Counted from the stretch's first letter, positions 25,088-32,987 are shown. The stretch: DNA of 41,166 nt from an uncultured Alistipes sp. (GCA_904502285.1 CAJGEC010000015.1:1-41166); one strand, 5' to 3'. Notes: generated from the sequence alone by a model not told the origin. Made by a program: numbers and translations.

Positions 25088-25116
25088 CCTCCCTAACCTC
25101 ATTAAATTCCCTAAAC
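25088..25116. repeat. TTAGGG-like dispersed repeat, copy 1
   Basis: The sequence CCTCCCTAACCTCATTAAAT and the bases that follow match the reverse complement of 29014-29042 at 26 of 29 positions. A related tract lies at 29091-29156. The copies sit in intergenic DNA either side of radC-glyS-ruvX-def. Confidence 0.7.
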
Positions 25117-25129
25117 TCCCAAGCAAAGT

Positions 25130-25792
25130 ATGAAAAACGCAATAGATAGGTTGGATGCGAGAGGGGCTTCAGCCCTATCCGACGAGGAGCTACTCGCTGT
25201 GTTGGTGGCCGAGGGGCTCAACGACGAGGAGGCACTCTCCGTGGCTCAGACTATTATGGCAGAGTGCAACTCCCGCCTCACCAATATTGCGGAGTGTGGC
25301 TTCTCCCGTTTGCGTATGATGGCGGGTCTGGGCAAGCTACGTGCGGCACGTCTGTTGGCAGCAACAGAGTTTGGCCGTAGGGTAGCACAGGCTGAGGGGG
25401 CTCACCGCGACACCATCTCTTCCGACCACGACGTGGCGCGTGTTATGCGACCAATTATCGGTGCTTTGCCCCACGAGGAGTGCTGGGTACTCTATCTCAA
25501 CAACTCTGGTAAAATCCTTGAGCGTCAGCGCATAAGCCAGGGTGGAGTGCAGGCCACCGTAGTCGATTGTCGCCTTATCCTTCGACGCGCTCTCGAATTG
25601 CTTGCCGTGCAGATAGTCCTTGTTCATAACCACCCCTCAGGAACTATCGAGCCCAGCCGTCAGGATATCGACCTCACCGAGCGAGTCGCCCAAGCCGCAA
25701 AACTATTAGACATCTCCCTGCTCGACCACGTAATCATAGCGCGAGATGCGCACTACTCATTTCGTGGGCACAACCTTGTTTTGCCGTTATAG
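25130..25792 (+). CDS. radC: RadC family JAB/MPN-domain protein
   Basis: 220 aa. An N-terminal helix-hairpin-helix-like part (SALSDEELLAVLVAEGL, MAGLGKLRAARLLAA) is followed by the JAB/MPN metalloprotein domain with His166, His168 and Asp179 in VLVHNHPSGTIEPSRQD. Despite its name the family is no longer thought to be a core repair enzyme, and copies are common in mobile and accessory regions. Its position beside a TIR gene and a repeat-rich region suggests an accessory spot between rnc and glyS. The protein is intact. Confidence 0.93.
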   Translation: MKNAIDRLDARGASALSDEELLAVLVAEGLNDEEALSVAQTIMAECNSRLTNIAECGFSRLRMMAGLGKLRAARLLAATEFGRRVAQAEGAHRDTISSDHDVARVMRPIIGALPHEECWVLYLNNSGKILERQRISQGGVQATVVDCRLILRRALELLAVQIVLVHNHPSGTIEPSRQDIDLTERVAQAAKLLDISLLDHVIIARDAHYSFRGHNLVLPL

Positions 25793-25810
25793 CGGCGCAT
25801 CTACTGCCGC
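25790..25810 (+). repeat. 21-bp direct repeat, copy 1 (second copy 25918-25938)
   Basis: A perfect 21-bp repeat beginning TAGCGGCGCATC, itself able to form a GCGGC/GCCGC hairpin. The first copy overlaps the radC stop codon. Confidence 0.85.
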
Positions 25811-25877
25811 TAACTAAATATCTCGCCAATGGGCAGTACACATAAGTACAGCCCATCGGCTCGAATTTAGCCGAGCG

Positions 25878-25905
25878 TTGTATCTGCACCACTCTAACGA
25901 CAAAA
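25878..25905 (+). repeat. 28-nt direct repeat, copy 1 (second copy 26088-26115)
   Basis: TTGTATCTGCAC...CTAACGACAAAA occurs twice, 210 nt apart, with 26 of 28 positions identical. Confidence 0.8.
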
Positions 25906-25917
25906 CGCTGAGAGAGG

Positions 25918-25938
25918 TAGCGGCGCATCTACTGCCGC
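25918..25938 (+). repeat. 21-bp direct repeat, copy 2
   Basis: Identical to 25790-25810. Confidence 0.85.
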
Positions 25939-26087
25939 AGGCGAAGTCGTCTAACAAGGCTACTTTGGCGTTGCACTCGTTCTCAAAATGCTCATTTACG
26001 CTCAGTAAACTCCGCTTTTTCGAACTTCGTGCGCCTAAAATTAGCTCTTGTTATACAACTTCTTCAGGTTGTGTCCTATCCATCGTA

Positions 26088-26115
26088 TTGTATCTGCACT
26101 ATTCTAACGACAAAA
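26088..26115 (+). repeat. 28-nt direct repeat, copy 2
   Basis: Two differences from the copy at 25878-25905. Confidence 0.8.
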
Positions 26116-26223
26116 TATACCCATCATACACACTATTTGCGCTTAGGATTACAACTCTTCTCCAATATGCAGTCTAAATTATTATAATCTCATAGATTGA
26201 GATATAATTTACAAAAAAAATGC

Positions 26224-26231
26224 TATCTTTG
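26224..26231 (+). promoter_or_regulatory. Promoter -7 box of glyS-ruvX-def
   Basis: TATCTTTG about 60 nt upstream of the glyS start. There is no clear TTG at the expected -33 distance. A 6-bp palindrome (26187-26203) lies just upstream. Confidence 0.6.
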
Positions 26232-26289
26232 CAGTTTGAAATACCCAAAGGGTAAACAACGAAGATTAGGATAATAAAAAACAGATATT

Positions 26290-27837
26290 ATGACACAGGA
26301 AGAATTGTTCAAGAAGCTTATTGCACACTGCAAAGAGTACGGCTTTATTTTCCCTTCAAGCGAGATTTATGATGGCCTTGGTGCTGTCTACGATTATGGC
26401 CAGAATGGCGTGGAGCTCAAGAATAACATCAAGCGTTATTGGTGGGACTCTATGGTTAAGCTCAACGAGAATATCGTGGGTATCGACGCTGCAATCTTTA
26501 TGCACCCAAAGACTTGGGAGGCTTCAGGCCACGTAGGCGCATTCAACGACCCACTCATCGACAATAAGGACTCTAAGAAGCGCTATCGTGCCGATGTTCT
26601 TGTTGAGGATTGGATGGCTAAGCAGGAGGAGAAGATTCAGAAGGAGGTAGACAAGGCAAAGAAGCGTTTCGGCGAGGCCTTCGACGAGGCTCAGTACCTC
26701 GCAACATCACCACGTGTCTTGGAGATCAAGGCAAAGATGGATGCTATCCACGAGCGTTTCGCTAAGGCTCTCAACGAGAACAACCTCGATGAGTTGAAGC
26801 AGATCATCCTCGACTGCGAGATCGTTTGCCCTATTTCGGGTACTCGCAACTGGACCGATGTCCGTCAGTTCAACCTTATGTTCTCTACCCAGATGGGTTC
26901 TACTGCCGATGGTGCTAACACCATTTATCTCCGTCCTGAGACCGCACAGGGTATCTTCGTGAACTACCTCAATGTGCAGAAGACGGGTCGTATGAAGCTC
27001 CCATTCGGTATCGCACAGATTGGTAAGGCCTTCCGTAACGAGATTGTGGCTCGTCAGTTTATCTTCCGTATGCGTGAGTTCGAGCAGATGGAGATGCAGT
27101 TCTTCTTGCAGCCAGGTACCGAGATGGAGTGGTGGAACAAGTGGAAAGAGACACGTATGGCTTGGCACCGTGCCCTCGGCTTTGGTGATCAGAATTACCG
27201 CTTCCACGACCACGACAAATTGGCTCACTATGCTAACGCAGCTACCGACGTGGAGTACAACTTCCCATTCGGCTTCAAGGAGGTTGAGGGTATCCACTCA
27301 CGTACCGACTTCGACCTCGGCCGTCACCAGGAGTTCTCAGGCAAGAAGATTCAGTACTTCGACCCTGAGCGTGGCGAGAGCTATGTGCCTTATGTCGTTG
27401 AGACATCTATCGGCGTTGACCGTATGTTCTTGCAGATTATGTCGGCAGCATATACTGAGGAGAAGCTCGAGAATGGCGAGGAGCGTGTAGTATTGCGTAT
27501 CCCAGCTGCTTTGGCTCCTACAAAGGTTGCTGTTATGCCACTTGTTAAGAAGGATGGCCTCCCAGAGGTTGCTCGCCAGATTATCGATGAGCTCAAGTAT
27601 GACTATAACGTGGCTTACGACGAGAAGGACTCTATCGGTAAGCGCTACCGTCGTCAGGATGCTATCGGTACACCTTTCTGCGTGACTGTGGACCACCAGA
27701 CATTGGAGGATGGCACTGTTACCGTTCGTCACCGCGACTCTATGCTTCAGGAGCGTATCAAGATTGAGGCGTTGCGTTCGATGGTCGACGAGGAGGTATC
27801 ATTCCGCAAGCTCTTCAAGCAGATTAAGGAGGCCTAA
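26290..27837 (+). CDS. glyS: Glycyl-tRNA synthetase, homodimeric class II type
   Basis: 515 aa. It is the single-chain alpha2 form, not the split glyQ/glyS form. Class II motifs are visible: YLRPETAQGIF near residue 215, FRNEIVARQFIFRMREFEQM, and SIGVDRMFLQIM. The N-terminus has the usual GFIFPSSEIYDGLGAVYDYG. The C-terminal anticodon-binding domain includes AVMPLVKKDGLPEVA and FCVTVDHQTLEDGTVTVRHRD. It charges tRNA-Gly in the cytoplasm. ruvX starts 4 nt after its stop, so the two are co-transcribed. Codon use is highly biased. Confidence 0.97.
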   Translation: MTQEELFKKLIAHCKEYGFIFPSSEIYDGLGAVYDYGQNGVELKNNIKRYWWDSMVKLNENIVGIDAAIFMHPKTWEASGHVGAFNDPLIDNKDSKKRYRADVLVEDWMAKQEEKIQKEVDKAKKRFGEAFDEAQYLATSPRVLEIKAKMDAIHERFAKALNENNLDELKQIILDCEIVCPISGTRNWTDVRQFNLMFSTQMGSTADGANTIYLRPETAQGIFVNYLNVQKTGRMKLPFGIAQIGKAFRNEIVARQFIFRMREFEQMEMQFFLQPGTEMEWWNKWKETRMAWHRALGFGDQNYRFHDHDKLAHYANAATDVEYNFPFGFKEVEGIHSRTDFDLGRHQEFSGKKIQYFDPERGESYVPYVVETSIGVDRMFLQIMSAAYTEEKLENGEERVVLRIPAALAPTKVAVMPLVKKDGLPEVARQIIDELKYDYNVAYDEKDSIGKRYRRQDAIGTPFCVTVDHQTLEDGTVTVRHRDSMLQERIKIEALRSMVDEEVSFRKLFKQIKEA

Positions 27838-27841
27838 GCCT

Positions 27842-28258
27842 ATGCCCCGCCTAATAGCCATAGACTACGGCACAAAGCGTACTGGTTTGGCCGTTACCGA
27901 CCCGCTGGGTATCATCGCCTCGCCACTCGAGACTGTTGATACCAAGCAGCTGGAGCGTTATCTTGCCGACTACTTTCAGCGAGAGGAGGTCTCTACAATC
28001 GTTGTCGGCCACCCTCGCCAGATGAATGGTGAGCCCTCGGAGACTATGCGTTTTATCCAGCCGCTTATGGGGCGTCTGCGTCACGCCTACCCCGAGAAGA
28101 AGGTGGTGAGCTACGACGAGCGATTCACCTCGGTATTGGCACAACGCACCATCCGCGAGAGCGGCATTGGCAAGATGGCACGCCGCGATAAGAGCCTTGT
28201 GGACAAGGTCTCGGCAGCCATCATCTTGCAGGACTATATGGCGTCAATGGGGATGTAA
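27842..28258 (+). CDS. ruvX: RuvX/YqgF family RNase H-fold nuclease
   Basis: 138 aa. The start at 27842, 4 nt after glyS, gives the normal N-terminus PRLIAIDYGTKRTGLAVTDP; an earlier in-frame ATG lies inside glyS and is rejected. Conserved acidic residues are Asp in IDYGTKR and Asp-Glu in VSYDERFTS, with VVGHPRQMNG between. The family is described as a Holliday-junction resolvase and as a factor in 16S rRNA 5' maturation. It lies between glyS and def in one operon. Confidence 0.94.
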   Translation: MPRLIAIDYGTKRTGLAVTDPLGIIASPLETVDTKQLERYLADYFQREEVSTIVVGHPRQMNGEPSETMRFIQPLMGRLRHAYPEKKVVSYDERFTSVLAQRTIRESGIGKMARRDKSLVDKVSAAIILQDYMASMGM

Positions 28259-28279
28259 AATATTGAAACATAGTTTATT

Positions 28280-28828
28280 ATGATATATCCAATCGTAATT
28301 TACGGCTCGCAGATTTTGCGTAACGAGTCGGTAGATATCACTCCTGACTATCCCGAGCTCAAGAAGCTTATCGAGGATATGTGGATCACCCTTGGTGAGG
28401 CTGAGGGTGTGGGTCTTGCAGCTCCACAGATTGGCAAGAACATCCGCCTCTTTATTGTCGACTGTACTCCTTGGGGAGAGGACGATCCTACATTGGCCGA
28501 CTTCAAGCGTGTGTTCATCAACCCTGAGATCTACGAGTCGTCGGAGGAGACATCGCTCTTCGAGGAGGGATGCCTCTCACTTCCAGGTCTTCACGAGAAT
28601 GTGCGTCGTCCGGTGACCATCCGTATGCGTTACCTCGACGAGAACTTTGTGGAGCATGACGATGAGTTCACAGGCAAGCCAGCACGTGTAATCCAGCACG
28701 AGTACGACCACATCGAGGGTCGTGTCTTCACCGACCACCTCTCACCTTTGCGTCGCAACCTTATTAAGAATAAGTTGCAGAAGATGGCACGTGGTTCTTA
28801 TCGTGCGGCATACAAGACCAAACGATAA
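28280..28828 (+). CDS. def: Peptide deformylase
   Basis: 182 aa. All three family motifs are intact: GVGLAAPQIG (43-52), EGCLSLPG with the metal ligand Cys98, and QHEYDHIEG with His140 and His144 and catalytic Glu141. It removes the formyl group from new polypeptides. It is last in the glyS-ruvX-def operon, 21 nt after ruvX, and is followed by a terminator. Length is normal. Confidence 0.97.
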   Translation: MIYPIVIYGSQILRNESVDITPDYPELKKLIEDMWITLGEAEGVGLAAPQIGKNIRLFIVDCTPWGEDDPTLADFKRVFINPEIYESSEETSLFEEGCLSLPGLHENVRRPVTIRMRYLDENFVEHDDEFTGKPARVIQHEYDHIEGRVFTDHLSPLRRNLIKNKLQKMARGSYRAAYKTKR

Positions 28829-28867
28829 ATTTGTTGTGATAAGCCGCAATCTGCGGCACCTCAATCC

Positions 28868-28917
28868 AAAGAGCGAATGGGAAATACGCTGAGTATGTCC
28901 CATCCGCTCTTTCTCTT
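28868..28917 (+). terminator. Terminator of glyS-ruvX-def
   Basis: AAAGAGCG-a-ATGGGA (28868-28882) pairs with TCCCAT-c-CGCTCTTT (28898-28912), 14 bp with one mismatch, followed by a T-rich CTCTTT tail. Confidence 0.8.
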
Positions 28918-29013
28918 TATCAGCACCAAATTAGCCACCTTCTGACAACAATTTTTTTTCTTGCCCATCGACGGCATTTTTGACGAGTGTTGATGGGTGT
29001 TTGGTGTTAAAGA

Positions 29014-29042
29014 GTTTAGGGATTTTAATGAATTTAGGGAGG
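29014..29042. repeat. TTAGGG-like dispersed repeat, copy 2 (inverted relative to copy 1)
   Basis: Contains GTTTAGGGATTTTAATGAAT. The 29-nt unit is the reverse complement of 25088-25116 with three differences. Confidence 0.7.
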
Positions 29043-29090
29043 GTGTATAGGTTAAATGTTGTTTGGTAAGTTCTAAAAAAGTGAGTTTAA

Positions 29091-29156
29091 TGAGGCTCTC
29101 TAATTTCTCTAACTTCTCTAACTTCCTTAACTTCCCTAAGTCCCCTAAGTCCCCAT
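29091..29156. repeat. Degenerate tandem repeat, about 9-nt unit
   Basis: A string of CTAACTTCT / CCCTAAGTC units in the orientation of copy 1 (25088-25116). The leading TGAGGCT is also shared with the sequence before copy 1, so all three tracts look like one repeat family. Confidence 0.65.
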
Positions 29157-29213
29157 TTTGTTCCCATCTCTCCTTTTTTCTTTTGTGCATGGCGATAATT
29201 TAAAAATTATTCT

Positions 29214-29221
29214 TACCTTTG
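29214..29221 (+). promoter_or_regulatory. Promoter -7 box of the 29257 lipoprotein gene
   Basis: TACCTTTG lies 35 nt before the ATG at 29257. It supports that start, because the earlier in-frame ATG at 29158 lies upstream of the promoter. Confidence 0.6.
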
Positions 29222-29256
29222 TACTATCGTTGTGTTTACAATTAATACTTTACTAT

Positions 29257-30801
29257 ATGAAAAACATCTTTAAGCTATTTTTCGTAGCTATGCTTGCCGT
29301 TGTGTCGTTTGCAAGCTGCGATAAGTCGGGAGGCGATAATGTAGCTCCCTCAATCGAGATTGTGGCGGTCGACACAACAGATAGCACAATCTCGTTTGCC
29401 GTGACCTCTGAGAATGCCACTGAGTGTGCCTATATGCTCTACGATGGCGATATCATCTCGGCAGAGAGTGTACTCAGAGAGGGTACAACTATTGCTTCGA
29501 GCGGCGTTGTTAAGGTTGAAAACCTCAAGAGCGGTACGCTCTACTATGTTGTTGCTGCAGCACGCAATGCAAATGGTGAGGCGTTGTCGAACACGCTCAA
29601 GATCACAACAACGGGTACTGGAAACAACAATGGCGGCAATAACGATGATGAGGATGACGACGATGAGTTCGAGCTTCCAGAGATTGAGGGTGTTGAGAAT
29701 ATTGTTATCACAAAGACTAAGGATGGTCGCTGGTATGAGCCTTATAACTACTATGTTACATTTGTGCGCGATAATGGCGACCGCATCATCTTGGACTTCT
29801 ACACCCTTGATGAGACTATGAGCCAGTATCTGCCTTATGGCTCGTACACCTTTGCGACAAACTACTATCCCTATACCATCTACCCTGAGACTTCGGGCTA
29901 TTTCCCTGCAGGTAAGGGTGAAGGCGAGGGCTACAACTTCACTGATGGCTATGTGACGGTAGATGTTGTGGGTGGCTACTACGCTATCTATATGATGTTG
30001 ACCTACGAGGAGGATGGCGTATCGAAGAGCATCCAGGGCTACTACAACGGCATCTTGTCGGGTGCTTCAGTGCCTGAGGGTGACGATGAGGGCTCCCAGG
30101 AGCTTGTCGAGGTGCTCGAGGTGGGTACCACATCGTTCCAGTTTAGAATCAATGCTGAGCCAGGCCAGTATTGGCGTTGCTCGGTAGTCGACAAGCGCAC
30201 CTACGATCAGACACAGTCTAACCCTGGTGCGTGGGTTGTGACCTACGGCTTTATGCTCGAGGGCCCTGTGACCTTCAACTGGGAGGATGGCAAGATATGC
30301 GAGTATGTGCCAGGTCTTCAGATGAGCGTTACCTCATCGACCGACTACCTTATCCTTGCGGCGTTGATGGACTATAGCGATGGCCAGGAGAATAGCCTGC
30401 TTGGTGGTGTTGAGGTTGTGCAGGTGCGCACCAAGGCCGAGGCCGAGGGTACAGGCACTGTAGATATGACAATCAAGGAGGTTGGTGTCAACGAGGTTAC
30501 CTTCGACTGTATCTTTGATGAGGATGTGTGGTGCTGTTATGTGGCTATGATGGAGACCGCTAACCTTCAGGAGATTAAGGATGGTAAGTATGCTATGGCT
30601 GGCTATAGCTCATATGAGGAGTGTATGCTCTCGCTCGTGCCAGGTCTTAGCCACGACTTTATGCGTCAGTTCCTCGAGTCGCAGTACGACTATACGTGGG
30701 ATGCTCTCAAGTACAACACATCGTATACGCCTTGTATTAAGGTAGTGGATATGAATAACGGCACAAAATATATAGAACTTGAGCCATTTACAACCAAATA
30801 A
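29257..30801 (+). CDS. Lipoprotein with fibronectin-like N-terminal domain, function unknown
   Basis: 514 aa. I choose the start at 29257 (MKNIFKLFFVAMLAVVSFASC), a standard lipoprotein signal ending at Cys21. Residues about 33-115 look like a fibronectin type III domain (SIEIVAVDTTDSTISFAVTS and LKSGTLYYVVAAARNANGEA). A Gly/Asn then Asp/Glu-rich linker (about 120-140) leads to a beta-rich region (YVTFVRDNGDRIILDFYTLD). Two further domains appear (starting near LVEVLEVGTTSFQFRINAE and VDMTIKEVGVNEVTFDCIFD), which seem to repeat the fibronectin-like pattern. No enzyme motif is seen. It stands alone with its own promoter. I do not recognise the family. Confidence 0.75.
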   Translation: MKNIFKLFFVAMLAVVSFASCDKSGGDNVAPSIEIVAVDTTDSTISFAVTSENATECAYMLYDGDIISAESVLREGTTIASSGVVKVENLKSGTLYYVVAAARNANGEALSNTLKITTTGTGNNNGGNNDDEDDDDEFELPEIEGVENIVITKTKDGRWYEPYNYYVTFVRDNGDRIILDFYTLDETMSQYLPYGSYTFATNYYPYTIYPETSGYFPAGKGEGEGYNFTDGYVTVDVVGGYYAIYMMLTYEEDGVSKSIQGYYNGILSGASVPEGDDEGSQELVEVLEVGTTSFQFRINAEPGQYWRCSVVDKRTYDQTQSNPGAWVVTYGFMLEGPVTFNWEDGKICEYVPGLQMSVTSSTDYLILAALMDYSDGQENSLLGGVEVVQVRTKAEAEGTGTVDMTIKEVGVNEVTFDCIFDEDVWCCYVAMMETANLQEIKDGKYAMAGYSSYEECMLSLVPGLSHDFMRQFLESQYDYTWDALKYNTSYTPCIKVVDMNNGTKYIELEPFTTK

Positions 30802-30892
30802 TCGTAAATAGATCAATAAATATTCCCAATAGGCAAATAGTTATATTCCTATAATTATTTATGCGTATATTTTAAATTTTTGTTGAATTTTG

Positions 30893-30923
30893 TTGTAGAG
30901 TTAAGAAATATTACGTATATTTG
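30893..30923 (+). promoter_or_regulatory. Promoter of the paired small outer membrane protein genes
   Basis: TTG at 30893-30895, a 20-nt spacer and TATATTTG at 30916-30923, followed by a leader of about 37 nt. Confidence 0.7.
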
Positions 30924-30966
30924 TGTAACGAAACATATCAATTATTAACTAATAAATTTAGGTACT

Positions 30967-31419
30967 ATGAAAAAACTATTACTCGCTTTGGTAGCAATGT
31001 TGGTTGTTTTTGGTGCTTCAGCACAGGACTATAAGAACTCAATCGGTTTGCGTTTGGGCTATGGTGCAGAGGTTCAGTATGAGCGTCACTTCTCTGATAA
31101 AAACTATCTTGAGGCTAACTTAGGTCTATACGGTTTTAATGAGTTTAGCTTGAATGCAACATACAACTGGAATCTTTGTGAGTGGAATTGGACTCCTTCT
31201 GCTGGTAAGTGGTTCCTCTCTGCAGGTGTCGGTGGTTCGTTGTCTGCTTGGCAGGGTGGCTACTTCAACGTAGGTGTTGCTGGTGATGTTGCTTTCGGTA
31301 TTCGCTTCAAGAAGCCTGTAACTCTTTCACTCGACTATCGTCCAACTATCTACTTCTTGCACAATGCTTGGGGTCACGGTTTTGCAGGTGTAGGTCTCAC
31401 TTGTACTTACAACTTCTAA
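30967..31419 (+). CDS. Small outer membrane beta-barrel-like protein, paralogue 1
   Basis: 150 aa. The signal peptide is about 1-20 (LVVFGASAQ). The mature chain has alternating strands with aromatic ends (SIGLRLGYGAEVQYERHFSD, NYLEANLGLYGF, FSLNATYNWN) and ends GVGLTCTYNF, a terminal aromatic that suits BAM insertion into the outer membrane. It is similar in length, layout and ending (the TCTYNF end is shared) to the next gene. No named family is recognised beyond small outer membrane beta-barrel proteins. An efficient terminator-like hairpin separates the two. Confidence 0.78.
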   Translation: MKKLLLALVAMLVVFGASAQDYKNSIGLRLGYGAEVQYERHFSDKNYLEANLGLYGFNEFSLNATYNWNLCEWNWTPSAGKWFLSAGVGGSLSAWQGGYFNVGVAGDVAFGIRFKKPVTLSLDYRPTIYFLHNAWGHGFAGVGLTCTYNF

Positions 31420-31442
31420 ACCTTATAGTTTGACTTATCTTT

Positions 31443-31482
31443 GGGACTGTGTCAACCCTATTGCACAGTCCCACGTTTTTTT
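31443..31482 (+). terminator. Terminator or attenuator between the two small barrel genes
   Basis: A perfect 9-bp stem (31443-31451 with 31464-31472) is followed after three bases by a run of Ts (31476-31482). No clear promoter is seen between it and the next start, so the downstream paralogue may depend on readthrough. Confidence 0.8.
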
Positions 31483-31506
31483 ATTATAAATTAATTAAGA
31501 TTCGTT

Positions 31507-31986
31507 ATGAAGAAATTTGCTCTGTTGCTCGTTGCAACACTTTTTACAACAGCAGTTTTCGCTCAGAATTTCAATATTGGTGCTCGTGTTGGCTCTGGTT
31601 TCCAGGCTGTTGGTCAGTTACACCTCAATGATAAGAACTATGTCGAGGGTCGCTTCGGTGCTGGATGGCTCGACAGTTGTGTAACTGCCGACTTCACAGC
31701 GTTGTACAACTGGAAGATCTGTACTATGAATTGGACTGATGAGGGTACTTGGTTCTTCGATGCTGGTGTTGGTGTCAATGTCGGTGGCCGCGAGAACTTT
31801 GCTTATGTAGGTGTTGCTGGTATGGCTCGTCTGGGCTATACATTTGAGAATACTCCTCTCAGCCTTGCTTTTGACTATACTCCAGTCATCGGTCCAGGTT
31901 TTGCTTACTGGAAGGGCTATTCACAGGGAGGCTTCCGCGATATCGGTTTTGCTAACATAGGTATCACCTGCACATACAACTTCTAA
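31507..31986 (+). CDS. Small outer membrane beta-barrel-like protein, paralogue 2
   Basis: 159 aa. The signal peptide is about 1-20 (LLLVATLFTTAVFAQ). Strand pattern and spacing follow the previous gene: DKNYVEGRFGAGWLD, FTALYNWKICTMNW, GTWFFDAGVGVNVGG, and an ending IGITCTYNF. The two are tandem duplicates that have diverged considerably. It is followed by a strong terminator. Function unknown. Confidence 0.78.
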   Translation: MKKFALLLVATLFTTAVFAQNFNIGARVGSGFQAVGQLHLNDKNYVEGRFGAGWLDSCVTADFTALYNWKICTMNWTDEGTWFFDAGVGVNVGGRENFAYVGVAGMARLGYTFENTPLSLAFDYTPVIGPGFAYWKGYSQGGFRDIGFANIGITCTYNF

Positions 31987-32020
31987 TATCTGAGCAACTT
32001 AGATATTAAGGTAATGATGC

Positions 32021-32057
32021 AAAAAGCAGCAATGGAATCTCCGTTGCTGCTTTTTTT
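32021..32057. terminator. Bidirectional terminator between convergent genes
   Basis: AAAAAGCAGCAA (32021-32032) pairs perfectly with TTGCTGCTTTTT (32044-32055). The A-run on one side and T-run on the other make it work on both strands, for the barrel genes and for the convergent GT2 gene. Confidence 0.85.
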
Positions 32058-32061
32058 ATGC

Positions 32062-32955
32062 CTATTTGCTAAGGAATACTCCTCGCGTGATGTTGTATCG
32101 CAGAGTGAGCAGATAGCGAGATTGTGCTGGGCGATGCACAAGGCAGAGCACGAGCGTGGCACACCACTTCATAATCTCGCCGAGGTAGAGCCTGGCAAGA
32201 CGGTTGTGAATCTCGGCACGTCGACGCTGACTGAGGCCCGTGTTGTACGCCAGGCGACGGAAGTAGTCGAGTGAGAGCTTCGACTCGGGAATTATGTGAT
32301 ACATCACCGCACGAGGCACATAGTAGCAAGCCATACCCTTTGCTGCCATACGCTCAAATAGGTCGCTCTCCTCGCCACCTATAAGCTGCTTTCCTGTGCG
32401 ACCAAGCGAGGTGTCAAACATACCAATCTGCTCAAATACGGTGCGTCGCATTGCCATATTACCGCCGCCGGGGATGCGACCCTTGGGAAATAGCTTTATG
32501 CTCTGGCCAAAGTCCATAGGGTTGGCTATGGGCTGTTCGGCATACTTCGACATCCAACGTGGGCGGCCAGCAGGGTAGTAGGCAATAATTTTGCCTCCGG
32601 CCGACATTGCATCTTTATGTGAATCAAAGAGCTCGACGTAAGCTGAGACAAACTCCTCGACAATACGCTCATCATCGTCGACAAAGGCAATAATCTTGCC
32701 TTGAGCCTCCTCTATGCCTCGATTGCGGGCGTGAGATAGACCCTGGTTTGCCTCGAATACGTAGCGTAGCTGGAGCGTAGGGTGTGCTGCGGCAAATGCC
32801 TCAACACGCTCGCGAGTGTCGTCTTTGGAGTTGTTGTCCACAACGATGCACTCCCAACGTGTGGCGGGGTGACGCTGCTGGGCAACCGACTCGAGGGTTA
32901 CCATCAATTGTTCAGCACGATTGTAGGTAGCTATGATGAGTGATAGATCTAACAT
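32062..32955 (-). CDS. Family 2 glycosyltransferase
   Basis: 297 aa. The GT-A fold starts at once (LSLIIATYNRAEQLMVTLESV), with VVDNNSKDDT and the DxD-type motif FVDDDERI (Asp93-95), then NMAMRRTVFEQIGMFDTSLG and GGEESDLFERM, the usual acceptor-side motif. A basic C-terminal region (about 230-297) has a possible amphipathic or single membrane segment (CATLVLCLVHRPAQ). It would transfer a sugar to a surface glycan or lipid-linked acceptor; the sugar cannot be told. It is divergent from the HAD gene by only 44 nt, with a -7 box 4 nt from its start codon. Confidence 0.92.
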   Translation of the reverse strand: MLDLSLIIATYNRAEQLMVTLESVAQQRHPATRWECIVVDNNSKDDTRERVEAFAAAHPTLQLRYVFEANQGLSHARNRGIEEAQGKIIAFVDDDERIVEEFVSAYVELFDSHKDAMSAGGKIIAYYPAGRPRWMSKYAEQPIANPMDFGQSIKLFPKGRIPGGGNMAMRRTVFEQIGMFDTSLGRTGKQLIGGEESDLFERMAAKGMACYYVPRAVMYHIIPESKLSLDYFRRLAYNTGLSQRRRAEIHNRLARLYLGEIMKWCATLVLCLVHRPAQSRYLLTLRYNITRGVFLSK

Positions 32956-32959
32956 AGGG

Positions 32960-32967
32960 CAAAGATA
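32960..32967 (-). promoter_or_regulatory. Promoter -7 box of the GT2 gene, almost on the start codon
   Basis: The minus strand reads TATCTTTG, with its last base 4 nt before the ATG at 32955. With initiation about 5-7 nt past the box, the mRNA would have little or no leader. Confidence 0.55.
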
Positions 32968-32987
32968 GTAATTTTCGACAAAATGAG

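Larger units (their letters stand above)
25793..26289. other. Repeat-rich intergenic region between radC and glyS
   Basis: 497 nt. A 99-codon frame at 25878-26177 has no family resemblance and is internally repeated, so I do not call it a gene. The region contains a 21-bp perfect direct repeat and a 28-nt imperfect direct repeat (listed). A strong hairpin lies at 25825-25860, with GCC.ATGGGC pairing to GCCCAT.GGC around GTAC/GTAC. A smaller CGGCT/AGCCG hairpin follows at 25857-25873, and an ATCTCA/TGAGAT palindrome at 26187-26203, just before the glyS promoter. It looks like the remains of a repeat element or a recombination scar. Confidence 0.6.
28829..29256. other. Intergenic region with hairpins and TTAGGG-like repeats
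   Basis: 428 nt. It holds a small perfect hairpin GCCGCA/TGCGGC (28843-28857), the def terminator, two tracts of TTAGGG-like repeats (29014-29042 and 29091-29156) and a promoter at 29214-29221. A 109-codon minus-strand frame (28861-29190) is made mostly of the repeat itself, translating to Lys/Leu/Glu periodicity, and is judged not to be a gene. Confidence 0.6.

Noticed and set aside
24084..25792. TIR plus radC as a named anti-phage operon
   Set aside because: There is no second defence gene (for example a cyclase, Argonaute or STING partner), and radC has its own leader region with repeats, so I call only a candidate locus.
25878..26177. Possible 99-aa protein after radC
   Set aside because: It is made of the direct repeats (YLHHSNDK and YLHYSNDK), has no family resemblance and no promoter or start context.
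28861..29190. Possible 109-aa minus-strand protein with Lys/Leu/Glu repeats
   Set aside because: The periodicity comes from the DNA tandem repeat, and the frame runs through the def terminator.
31436..31443. TATCTTTG as a promoter for the second barrel gene
   Set aside because: It overlaps the terminator stem and lies before it, so its transcript would stop before the gene.
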